This document shows, piece after piece, positions 1-5,892 of a stretch of 7,796 nt of DNA. The translations under genes and the position numbers were made by a program. The notes under the pieces were generated by a model. The model did not search any database. It saw nothing but the letters and a program-made list of their open reading frames with translations, and was not told the origin of the DNA. Each line of letters starts with the position of its first letter. The stretch's first letter is position 1. Source of the DNA: an uncultured Lachnospiraceae bacterium (GTDB taxonomy: Bacteria > Bacillota > Clostridia > Lachnospirales > Lachnospiraceae); NCBI GenBank assembly GCA_934371475.1, contig CAKRNX010000105.1:1-7796 (forward strand). Reading direction: 5' to 3'.

Positions 1-420
1 GAGGATGTGGTAGATAAAGCGGGTAACTTTGAACTGGTTGGCGAATATGAGGCTCATGATGATGCAGAGCAGACATATAGCCTGGTAACAGATATCCTGA
101 CCGCTAATCCGGACATTGACGCAATCTACTGTACAGCAGGCGGCCCCTCCGGAGCAGCAGAAGCACTGAAAGATGCAGGAAAAGACGGCGAAGTGACACT
201 GGTATGTCACGATGTTCTGGAAGCAGTTGCTGATTACATCGCAGACGGAACAATCAGTCTGGCAATCGACCAGGATCCGTTCAACCAGGGATATCAGCCT
301 GTCATCTGTGCATTCAACAAACTGGTTGCAGACCAGGATTGCGACGAGTTCAACAATTATGAAGCTATCATTGCAACTCCCGACAACGTAAAAGACCTGT
401 TCCCGGAGTTCTTCGAATAA
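1..420 (+). CDS. Sugar ABC transporter substrate-binding protein, C-terminal fragment
   Basis: This is the last 139 residues of a periplasmic-binding-protein type 1 (ribose/galactose/LacI-like) solute receptor. The reading frame is open from base 1 (GAG GAT GTG) and ends at TAA 418-420, so the true start and any lipoprotein signal lie upstream of the window. Seen in the fragment: an alternating helix/strand pattern with a helix plus DILTANPDIDAIYC (residues 31-44), then GPSGAAEALKDAG (48-60), and the family-typical strand and loop AIDQDPFNQGYQP (88-100) that contributes to the sugar pocket and hinge. In Gram-positives such receptors are tethered outside the membrane and deliver sugar to an RbsA-type ATPase with its permease, which fits the ATPase 99 bases downstream. 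The ligand cannot be deduced. A nucleoside or autoinducer-2 type ligand is also possible within this fold. The family call is firm and the substrate is open. Confidence 0.88.
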   Translation, partial: EDVVDKAGNFELVGEYEAHDDAEQTYSLVTDILTANPDIDAIYCTAGGPSGAAEALKDAGKDGEVTLVCHDVLEAVADYIADGTISLAIDQDPFNQGYQPVICAFNKLVADQDCDEFNNYEAIIATPDNVKDLFPEFFE

Positions 421-430
421 TATTTTGAAT

Positions 431-453
431 AATGCTGGGGCATTCTTGAATGC
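431..453 (+). repeat. Overlapping short inverted repeats after the binding-protein gene
   Basis: AATGC (431-435) is complementary to GCATT (440-444), and that same GCATT is complementary to AATGC (449-453). The middle block can therefore pair with either neighbour, giving two mutually exclusive 5-bp stems with 4-base loops just after the stop codon. The stems are short and weak, and this may be chance. It is recorded because it sits directly before the much stronger hairpin at 461-486. Confidence 0.3.
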
Positions 454-460
454 GAAATAT

Positions 461-486
461 AAGGAGGAAGTGAATTCTTCCTCCTT
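461..486 (+). promoter_or_regulatory. Strong intercistronic hairpin between binding-protein and ATPase genes
   Basis: AAGGAGGAAG (461-470) pairs perfectly with CTTCCTCCTT (477-486), a 10-bp stem around the 6-base loop TGAATT. What follows is AATTTAAAC, not a clean T-run, so it is a poor intrinsic terminator. Hairpins in this position after receptor genes are known to protect the upstream mRNA or partly attenuate readthrough, so that receptor outnumbers ATPase; that role is inferred here. The 5' arm is a near-perfect Shine-Dalgarno sequence held in the stem. The 3' arm resembles the anti-Shine-Dalgarno end of 16S rRNA and could alternatively pair 5 bp with the ATPase ribosome site GGAGG (509-513). 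Confidence 0.6.
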
Positions 487-508
487 AATTTAAACTGATA
501 TTTGAACT

Positions 509-513
509 GGAGG
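509..513 (+). promoter_or_regulatory. Ribosome binding site of the sugar ABC ATPase
   Basis: GGAGG lies 6 bases before ATG 520. It decides the start: an in-frame TTG at 502 lies upstream of this site and has no ribosome site of its own. Confidence 0.8.
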
Positions 514-519
514 CCGTGT

Positions 520-2073
520 ATGAAACGAGAAATTATTTGCAGTATAGAAAATGTTACGAAAGAGTTTCCAGGAACGATTGCGCTGAAAGGAGTCTCTTTT
601 GACGTCGCGAAAGGAGAGATTCATGCGATTGTTGGCGAGAACGGAGCTGGAAAGTCGACCCTGATGAATATATTGTCCGGAGTATACAGCTGTACGTCCG
701 GAAGAGTTATTTTTGAAGGGAAGGAATGCACGTTTTCTGGGACAAATGAAGCAAGACATGCAGGAATTGCAATGATTCATCAGGAACTTTCGCTGGCTGG
801 CAGCATGACAGCGGCGGAAAATGTATTTATGAACCGTATGCCGCGCAACCGGTTTGGCATGATTGATTATGCAAAGATGAACAGCAACTGCGCCAGATAT
901 CTGGAAAAACTGGGCGTGAGCTATATTTCACCGAAGAAAAAAGTAAAAGAAATGAGTATCTCAGAGCAGCAGCTGCTGGAAATTTCCAAAGCGGTTTCTC
1001 TGAACGCAAAAATGATTATTATGGATGAACCTACTTCATCACTGACGAGCACGGAAGTGGAATTTCTGCTGAAAGTAGTCATGCAGCTGAAAAATGAGGG
1101 GGTTTCAATTTTATATATATCACATAAACTGGAAGAGATTATGCGGATTGCGGATACGATTACCGTTCTGCGTGACGGAGAGCATATCATCACAGAACCT
1201 GCCAGCGAGATGAGCGAGCAGAAGATGGTAAGCTACATGGTGGGCCGGGAGTTCGAGGGAATTAACCAGAGAAATTTCATGACAGACTATGCAGATAAAA
1301 CCCCGGTGTTATCGGTGCGCAATCTTTATGATATGGCAGGAAAGGTAAAAAATGTATCCTTTGACCTGTATCCCGGAGAAGTGCTGGGGCTAACCGGACT
1401 GGTAGGCGCGGGCAGATCGGAAGTGTTGCAGTGCATCTTTGGCGCCAATATGATAAAATCTGGACAGATTTTTGTGGATGGAAAAGAAGTGCATATCGGA
1501 AGTTGCGATGACGCGATCAAACTGGGCATCGGCCTGATCCCGGAAGGGCGTAAGATCCAGGGACTGTTTCTGAAAATGTCCGTAAAAGAAAATGAGATGA
1601 TTGTGTATGAGAAGCAGCATTCCAGACACGGCATCCGCAATGACCGGGAGAGCAATCGACTGGCACAGGAATATAAGGATAAATTAAGGATCAAGACGCC
1701 GACACTGGAGACACCGATCGTCAATCTGTCGGGCGGAAACCAGCAGAAAGCGATTGTTGCCAGATGGCTGATGAATAATCCCAAAATCTTATTTATGGAT
1801 GAACCTACTCATGGGATTGATATTGGAGCAAAAAATGAAATTTACAAGATCATTGACGATTTGTCCAGACAGGGTGTGGCGGTTATCCTGCTCTCTTCCG
1901 AGATGCCGGAAGTGCTGTCGCTGGCAGACCGGATTATGATCATGCATCACGGATACAAGAGAGGAGAACTGATGAATGCAGAAGCGGATCAGGTGAAGAT
2001 CCTTTCATTTACACTGGAAGATGCAGTGACAGAGGATGAATTAGAGGAAAGAGAAATGAAGAACAGGGCTTAG
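520..2073 (+). CDS. Sugar ABC transporter ATP-binding protein, RbsA/MglA type, two ATPase domains
   Basis: This 517-residue protein has the usual length for the dual nucleotide-binding-domain ATPases that power ribose, galactose, xylose or AI-2 type importers from the cytoplasmic face. Domain 1 has Walker A GENGAGKST (39-47), the Q-loop IHQEL (86-90), a degenerate signature MSISEQQ (145-151), Walker B MIIMDEPTSSL (165-175) and the switch histidine in YISHKLEE (199-206). Domain 2 has the family-typical altered Walker A GLVGAGRSE (293-301, Arg in place of Lys), signature LSGGNQQK (403-410), Walker B ILFMDEPTHGID (423-434) and Ser in place of the switch His in LLSSEMPE (457-464). Domain 2 is thus expected to bind but poorly hydrolyse ATP, as in RbsA. 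It follows the receptor gene, and the aldolase starts 15 bases after its stop, so it looks like part of one operon. The normal partner permease is not found beside it. The sugar is unknown. Confidence 0.95.
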   Translation: MKREIICSIENVTKEFPGTIALKGVSFDVAKGEIHAIVGENGAGKSTLMNILSGVYSCTSGRVIFEGKECTFSGTNEARHAGIAMIHQELSLAGSMTAAENVFMNRMPRNRFGMIDYAKMNSNCARYLEKLGVSYISPKKKVKEMSISEQQLLEISKAVSLNAKMIIMDEPTSSLTSTEVEFLLKVVMQLKNEGVSILYISHKLEEIMRIADTITVLRDGEHIITEPASEMSEQKMVSYMVGREFEGINQRNFMTDYADKTPVLSVRNLYDMAGKVKNVSFDLYPGEVLGLTGLVGAGRSEVLQCIFGANMIKSGQIFVDGKEVHIGSCDDAIKLGIGLIPEGRKIQGLFLKMSVKENEMIVYEKQHSRHGIRNDRESNRLAQEYKDKLRIKTPTLETPIVNLSGGNQQKAIVARWLMNNPKILFMDEPTHGIDIGAKNEIYKIIDDLSRQGVAVILLSSEMPEVLSLADRIMIMHHGYKRGELMNAEADQVKILSFTLEDAVTEDELEEREMKNRA

Positions 2074-2087
2074 CGGGAGGTAGAAAG

Positions 2088-2756
2088 ATGACATCATATG
2101 AAGCAGCCAGGATGATTGACATAAGCGCGGTGAGGACGCATCATACTCTGGCAGACATCGAACAGGTAGTTGAGATTGCAAAAAAATACCGTTTTATTAA
2201 TGTTCATGCACTTCCGTGCTGGGTAAAACAGCTCTCAGAAATGCTGAAGGATGAGGATGATATCTATGTCGGAGCACCGGTCGGATTTCCTGGAGGCGCA
2301 CATCTGACAGATGTCAAAATGCTGGAGGCAAAACACCTGGTAGAGGATGGTGCGCAGGAAATAGATATCGTGATGAATATCGGCAAACTGAAAAATAAAG
2401 AGTACGATTATGTGCTCGATGAACTGAAGACGATTATTTCTTCCATGCCGTCACATATTCTGAAAAAAGTTATTATTGAAATTAACTGCCTGACGGACGA
2501 GGAAATGGTCAAAGCCTGCGAACTGGTGATGGAGAGCGGTGCTGATTTTGTAAAAACAGGAACCGGATGGGTTCCGGGCAAGCTGGATCTGAATAGGATT
2601 CGCAAGATCAGAGAGATTACAAAGGGGAAAATCAAAGTGAAGGTTGCAGGTGGCATCAGAACAAAGGAAGAATTTCGGGAGATGGTTGACATGGGAATTG
2701 AACGTTTTGGCATCAATACCCAGTCGGCACTGGAGATTGTACAGAGCTTTGAATGA
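2088..2756 (+). CDS. deoC: DeoC-family class I aldolase (deoxyribose-phosphate aldolase-like, divergent)
   Basis: This 222-residue single-domain TIM barrel matches the length of deoxyribose-phosphate aldolase, a cytoplasmic enzyme that classically splits 2-deoxyribose-5-phosphate into glyceraldehyde-3-phosphate and acetaldehyde through a lysine Schiff base. Visible catalytic positions are Asp93 in EIDIVMNIG (like E. coli D102), the Schiff-base Lys156 in FVKTGTGW (like K167) and Lys185 in KVKVAGGIRT (like K201). Other family blocks are VGFPGG (65-70) and an N-terminal NVHALP (39-44), where most members have a Cys-containing S-V-C-V-N-P. The phosphate-side segments deviate: KTGTGW has Trp where E. 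coli has Lys172, and RFGINTQ (206-212) replaces the common G-x-S-S block. ATG 2088 has GGGAGG 7 bases upstream. The esterase gene begins 19 bases after the stop. The fold and the aldolase chemistry are well supported. The substrate may be another phosphorylated sugar produced by the neighbouring kinase. Confidence 0.85.
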   Translation: MTSYEAARMIDISAVRTHHTLADIEQVVEIAKKYRFINVHALPCWVKQLSEMLKDEDDIYVGAPVGFPGGAHLTDVKMLEAKHLVEDGAQEIDIVMNIGKLKNKEYDYVLDELKTIISSMPSHILKKVIIEINCLTDEEMVKACELVMESGADFVKTGTGWVPGKLDLNRIRKIREITKGKIKVKVAGGIRTKEEFREMVDMGIERFGINTQSALEIVQSFE

Positions 2757-2765
2757 TCCGCAGCA

Positions 2766-2771
2766 GGGGGG
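2766..2771 (+). promoter_or_regulatory. Ribosome binding site choosing the esterase start
   Basis: GGGGGG (2766-2771) preceded by A lies 4 bases before ATG 2776 and 16 bases before a second in-frame ATG at 2788. The spacing favours 2776, although 4 bases is slightly tight. An in-frame ATG at 2644 would overlap the aldolase gene by more than 100 bases and is not credible. Confidence 0.6.
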
Positions 2772-2773
2772 AT

Positions 2774-2801
2774 ATATGAAAAAACATATGAAAAAACATA
2801 T
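2774..2801 (+). repeat. 12-bp tandem duplication across the esterase start codon
   Basis: The unit ATATGAAAAAAC occurs twice in a row and is followed by ATAT, so the 12-base period runs exactly over 28 bases. It duplicates the start codon and gives the protein the N-terminus MKKHMKKH. Each copy carries a run of six A, which suggests slippage or a recent in-frame duplication. Confidence 0.85.
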
Positions 2802-3438
2802 CGTCTGTTTTGGAGATTCCAATACCCACGGTTACTGCGCAGAAACAGGTATGCGTTTTGATGAGGAGACGCGCTGGAGCAGCCTGCTGCAGAAACGGCT
2901 GGGAGATGAGTTCCTGGTAATAGAAGAAGGACTGAACGGCAGAACTGCCGTATTTGATGATCCGATTTACGGAGATATGTCGGGGCTGGCGTACATTTCG
3001 CCGTGTCTTCTGACTCATGAACCCGTGGATCTTCTGATCGTGATGCTGGGGACGAATGATACGAAAGAGCGGTTTGGCTGTACGCCGGAGTGTATTGCCC
3101 TGGGAATGCGGCGCTTGCTGCAGAAGGCGATGGTGACAGCAGATGCCTGGAGAGGAGGAGTTCCGGCTGTATTGCTGATGACGCCTCAGAATATTGATCC
3201 GCGATACAAACAGGCGGCTTTGGGAGAGATCATGGGGGACGGCTGTGCGGAGAAATCTGCCGGATTGTCCGCTGTATACAGTAAACTTGCAGACGATCTT
3301 GGATGCTGGTATCTGGACGTTAATCAGGAGATTGAAACTGCACCGAATTCTGTGGATTACATGCACCTGACGAAAGAAGGACACAGACAGCTGGCGGATG
3401 CAGTGTCTCGAAAAGTGAAGGATATTTTTATATCATAG
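2776..3438 (+). CDS. SGNH/GDSL-family esterase or deacylase, MsAcT/arylesterase-like
   Basis: This 220-residue serine hydrolase has the four SGNH blocks in order. Block I is CFGDSNTHG (11-19) with nucleophile Ser15. The block II glycine region is EEGLNGRT (50-57), block III is LGTNDTKE (91-98) with Asn94, and block V is DYMH (194-197), giving Asp194 and His197 of the triad. The segments RWSSLL, EEGLNGRT followed by DDP, and MLGTNDTK are close to what I recall of the Mycobacterium smegmatis arylesterase/acyltransferase MsAcT. No signal peptide is seen (MKKHMKKH then a short strand), so it is probably cytoplasmic. Members hydrolyse acetyl or short acyl esters. In a sugar operon the natural reading is deacylation of an imported sugar ester, which is inferred. 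A ribosome site lies directly upstream. A 108-base spacer follows, in which I see no convincing promoter, terminator or gene, only a short GCAG-C-CTGC dyad (3452-3460). Confidence 0.88.
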   Translation: MKKHMKKHIVCFGDSNTHGYCAETGMRFDEETRWSSLLQKRLGDEFLVIEEGLNGRTAVFDDPIYGDMSGLAYISPCLLTHEPVDLLIVMLGTNDTKERFGCTPECIALGMRRLLQKAMVTADAWRGGVPAVLLMTPQNIDPRYKQAALGEIMGDGCAEKSAGLSAVYSKLADDLGCWYLDVNQEIETAPNSVDYMHLTKEGHRQLADAVSRKVKDIFIS

Positions 3439-3546
3439 AAAGTGAATTAATGCAGCCTGCTCGTGTGTGGAACAAAGGCCATACTGCCAGGGGAACGCGG
3501 AAGTACACTTTTGTTTGCAAAATAAGAAATTGCAGAAGGATACAAT

Positions 3547-5067
3547 ATGAAAAAGTTTATATCTTATGATTTGGGGACAGGCGGCGTAAAGGCGAGCCTG
3601 TATGATGAGAAGCTGAGAACTCTAAGCAAATCTTTTATAGAATACGGAACATGCTATCCTACACCTGGTTATCATGAGCAGGCACCGGCGGATTGGTGGA
3701 ATGGTGTGGCTGCGAGCACCAGACTTCTGATGGAGCAGACGCAGACAAAGCCGGAGGAGATTGCCTGTCTGGCAATCAGCGGGCACAGCCTGGTGACGGT
3801 TCCGATGGATGCACAAGGGCATGAATTGTCAGAGTATGTTCCGATTTGGTCAGATACGCGGGCAGAGAAAGAAGCGGAAGAATTTTTCAGAACACATGAC
3901 GAGGAAGCCTGGTATATGGAGACCGGAAACGGATTTCCGCGAGCCTGCTATTCGGTATTCAAGCTGATGTGGCTGAAAAAGAACAATCCGGATCTTTATT
4001 CCAAAATTGATAAAGTGCTGGGATCCAAGGATTATATCAATTACAAGCTTACCGGAAAGATGTATATGGATTATTCGTATGCATCTGGAATAGGAGCCTA
4101 CAGTCTGAAAAAGAAAACCATGTCGGAAGATATTTTGAGAGATGCGGGAATTGATCCGGAAATCTTCCCGGAAATCGTATCTTCTGATTATGTAATCGGA
4201 ACGGTTCTTCCGCAGGCGGCGGATGAAATCGGGCTTTCCGCTCAGACAATGGTAGCCTGCGGCGGTGTGGACAATGCCTGCATGGCACTGGGAAGCATTG
4301 GTAATGAGGCAGGGAAAGTATATACTTCTCTTGGATCATCCTCCTGGATTGCAGTAAATTCAGTGGAGCCGGTGCTTGATTTTAAGAAAAAACCGTATGT
4401 GTTTGCACATATTGAGAATCACATGTATACATCGGCATTTTCCATTTTTGCCGGAGGCAGTTCCCTTCGCTGGGTAAGAGATAATCTTTGCAGAGATCTG
4501 CTGGCGCAGGAAGATCCGTATACAGAGATGACGGAAGAAATTAAACAGGTGCCGGTAGGGTCAGGGGGGATTATTTTCAATCCAAGTCTTGCCGGGGGAA
4601 CATCACAGGATAAATCAATAAATATTCATGGAGCATTTGTGGGACTCAGCCTTGCCAGCGAGCGCAGGGATATGATCCACGCTGCCATGGAAGGCATTGC
4701 CATGAATTTGAAAATGTCGCTGGATAATCTGAAAGAGCATACGAAGCTGGGAAATCAGATACAGTTTTGCGGAGGTGGCGCGAAAAATCAGTATTGGATG
4801 CAGATGTTTGCAGATATTTTTAATATGAATATTATTAAAACCAATATTGATCAGGATGCTGCTTCGATCGGAGCGGCGGCGATTGCGGCAAAAGCAGCAG
4901 GGAGCATTTCTGATTACGGGATTATAAAGGAGCTTCACAGAATCGAGTTTGAATGTACGCCGGACAGACATACAGCAGAGCGGTATGTGAAAGTTCAGGA
5001 AGTATTTGAACATATCAGCGAAATACTTTCGGATTTGGGTGATTATATGAAAAGTCATTTGAAATAG
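3547..5067 (+). CDS. FGGY-family carbohydrate kinase, xylulokinase-like
   Basis: This 506-residue protein has normal length and layout for the FGGY kinases (xylulo-, ribulo-, fuculo-, glycerol kinase), which transfer phosphate from ATP to a sugar hydroxyl in the cytoplasm. The N-terminal lobe opens with the phosphate loop DLGTGGVKASLYD (8-20), has LAISGHSL (75-82) and the sugar-contacting IWSDTRAE (100-107). The catalytic base is Asp242 in CGGVDNACMALG (238-249). The C-terminal lobe has TSLGSSSW (260-267), the ATP-binding CGGGAKNQYWMQM (408-420) and DQDAASIGAAAIAA (435-448). Overall it looks nearer to xylulokinase than to glycerol kinase, but the loop SGHSLVTV differs from the SGQMHG seen in typical XylB, so D-xylulose is not assured. 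ATG 3547 has AGAAGGA 6 bases upstream. No terminator separates it from the next gene. The kinase likely makes the phosphorylated ketose used by the upstream aldolase (inferred). Confidence 0.93.
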   Translation: MKKFISYDLGTGGVKASLYDEKLRTLSKSFIEYGTCYPTPGYHEQAPADWWNGVAASTRLLMEQTQTKPEEIACLAISGHSLVTVPMDAQGHELSEYVPIWSDTRAEKEAEEFFRTHDEEAWYMETGNGFPRACYSVFKLMWLKKNNPDLYSKIDKVLGSKDYINYKLTGKMYMDYSYASGIGAYSLKKKTMSEDILRDAGIDPEIFPEIVSSDYVIGTVLPQAADEIGLSAQTMVACGGVDNACMALGSIGNEAGKVYTSLGSSSWIAVNSVEPVLDFKKKPYVFAHIENHMYTSAFSIFAGGSSLRWVRDNLCRDLLAQEDPYTEMTEEIKQVPVGSGGIIFNPSLAGGTSQDKSINIHGAFVGLSLASERRDMIHAAMEGIAMNLKMSLDNLKEHTKLGNQIQFCGGGAKNQYWMQMFADIFNMNIIKTNIDQDAASIGAAAIAAKAAGSISDYGIIKELHRIEFECTPDRHTAERYVKVQEVFEHISEILSDLGDYMKSHLK

Positions 5068-5093
5068 GAGAAAATGATGTGAAATCTTTTGGG

Positions 5094-5122
5094 TTTACTT
5101 CTCTGAGAGGCTTGGCTATAAT
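5094..5122 (+). promoter_or_regulatory. Sigma-A-type promoter for the regulator and epimerase
   Basis: TTTACT (5094-5099, 4 of 6 to consensus) and a perfect TATAAT (5117-5122) are separated by the ideal 17 bp, with initiation expected near 5129 and the regulator's ATG at 5152. It lies in the 84-base gap after the kinase stop. It would allow regulator and epimerase expression independent of the upstream sugar genes. Confidence 0.75.
5101..5109. promoter_or_regulatory. Candidate operator dyad inside the promoter spacer
   Basis: CTCTGAGAG is a perfect 4+1+4 palindrome lying between the -35 and -10 boxes, where a bound repressor would block RNA polymerase. The adjacent GntR-type gene makes autoregulation plausible. 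The dyad is short and does not match a GntR/HutC consensus that I know, so this is tentative. Confidence 0.35.
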
Positions 5123-5151
5123 CAGAGTGAGTAGATTCGGGAGGGAAGCGT

Positions 5152-5868
5152 ATGCGTAAAATGACAGCATATATGGAAGTTTATCTGGACTTAAAAAAGA
5201 AAATCAGAGAGGGAACCTACAAAACGGGGATGCTGCTTCCGACAGAGCCGGAGCTGGAGACAATGTATGGTGTGAGTCGTATTACAATCCGCAAAGCGAT
5301 GGCGATGCTGGCGGATGACGGGTATGTCAATATAGTACAGGGAAAAGGAACGGAAGTCTGCGATATCACAACAATACAGAGATTAAATTCCGTGACGTCG
5401 ATCACAGAGACGTTGCAGAAAAAGGGCTATCATATGACGGTGCAGGGGATGGATATTGAGGAAGTAACCCCGCCCCCGTATGTGGCAGAGGCTCTCAAAA
5501 TTGACAAAGACACAACCGTCTATAAACTACAGAGGATTCGATGTGCGGACGGTGTGCCGTTTTCCATTACCATAGACTATCTGAAAAAAGAATACGTTCC
5601 GGGACTGAAGGCGTATGAGGGGACGTTTGTGGGACTGTATGATTTTATTGAGCGTACATATGGGCTTGTCATGACAGAGGCGTACGAGTATGTGTCTGCA
5701 GCAAGTGCAGATTTCTTGGAGGCACAGGTACTGGGAGTTGCCACCGGTACGGCTTTGCTTTACAGCAGGCGGATCGGCTATGTGGAACAGGGACCGTTTG
5801 AGTACACGGTAAATAAAATGATTGGAGACCGGTACGAATTCAGCGTATATATGCAGGGACGGTCGTAA
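5152..5868 (+). CDS. GntR-family (HutC/FarR subfamily) transcriptional regulator with UTRA domain
   Basis: This 238-residue protein has the usual length for the subfamily. Residues 7-70 form the winged helix-turn-helix: a first helix around YLDLKKKIREGTYKTG, the conserved LPTEPELETMYGVSRITIRK (29-48) and the wing DDGYVNIVQGKGTEV (55-69). Residues from about 83 to 232 are the UTRA effector domain, with KLQRIRCADGVPFSIT (125-140) and a GTALLYSRRIGY strand (199-210) typical of it. UTRA proteins usually bind a sugar or phosphosugar and leave DNA. Here the ligand is likely the substrate or an intermediate of this locus (inferred). ATG 5152 has GGGAGGG 6 bases upstream, and Met4 would be too far from it. 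It has its own promoter directly upstream and is followed after 24 bases by the epimerase, so the two form a transcription unit. Repression rather than activation is assumed from the family. Confidence 0.92.
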   Translation: MRKMTAYMEVYLDLKKKIREGTYKTGMLLPTEPELETMYGVSRITIRKAMAMLADDGYVNIVQGKGTEVCDITTIQRLNSVTSITETLQKKGYHMTVQGMDIEEVTPPPYVAEALKIDKDTTVYKLQRIRCADGVPFSITIDYLKKEYVPGLKAYEGTFVGLYDFIERTYGLVMTEAYEYVSAASADFLEAQVLGVATGTALLYSRRIGYVEQGPFEYTVNKMIGDRYEFSVYMQGRS

Positions 5869-5872
5869 ATAG

Positions 5873-5878
5873 AAGGAG
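5873..5878 (+). promoter_or_regulatory. Widely spaced ribosome site before the epimerase
   Basis: AAGGAG lies 14 bases before ATG 5893, longer than the usual 5-9. A weaker purine stretch GAAGAGAA follows nearer the start. No other in-frame start is available nearby, and homology supports 5893, so translation may be modest rather than the start wrong. Confidence 0.5.
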
Positions 5879-5892
5879 AAGAGAACAACGGT

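Noticed and set aside
502..519. TTG-initiated extension of the ABC ATPase
   Set aside because: It would place the ribosome site GGAGG inside the coding region, while ATG 520 has ideal spacing and the homologous proteins begin near there.
421..519. Possible riboswitch or full terminator in the receptor-ATPase gap
   Set aside because: There is only one strong hairpin with no T-run and no conserved riboswitch core that I can recognise; a partial attenuator or mRNA stabiliser is more likely.
490..780. Minus-strand open frame opposite the start of the sugar ABC ATPase gene
   Set aside because: No recognisable domain, no supporting ribosome site, and it lies wholly opposite a clearly coding gene and its leader.
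1326..1784. 152-codon minus-strand open frame
   Set aside because: It mirrors the second ATPase domain, its composition is Ser/Pro/Cys-rich with no domain, and it looks like a shadow frame.
2644..2775. Upstream in-frame ATG extending the esterase by 44 residues
   Set aside because: The extension overlaps the aldolase gene and its residues resemble no SGNH N-terminus; the ribosome site fits 2776.
2713..3384. 223-codon minus-strand open frame opposite the esterase
   Set aside because: It is long, but its residues show no family features and the plus strand carries an intact SGNH enzyme with all four motif blocks.
3511..3546. Possible promoter TTGTTT or TTGCAA with TACAAT before the kinase
   Set aside because: Spacings of 24 and 20 bp are unsuitable, and the -10-like TACAAT abuts the start codon.
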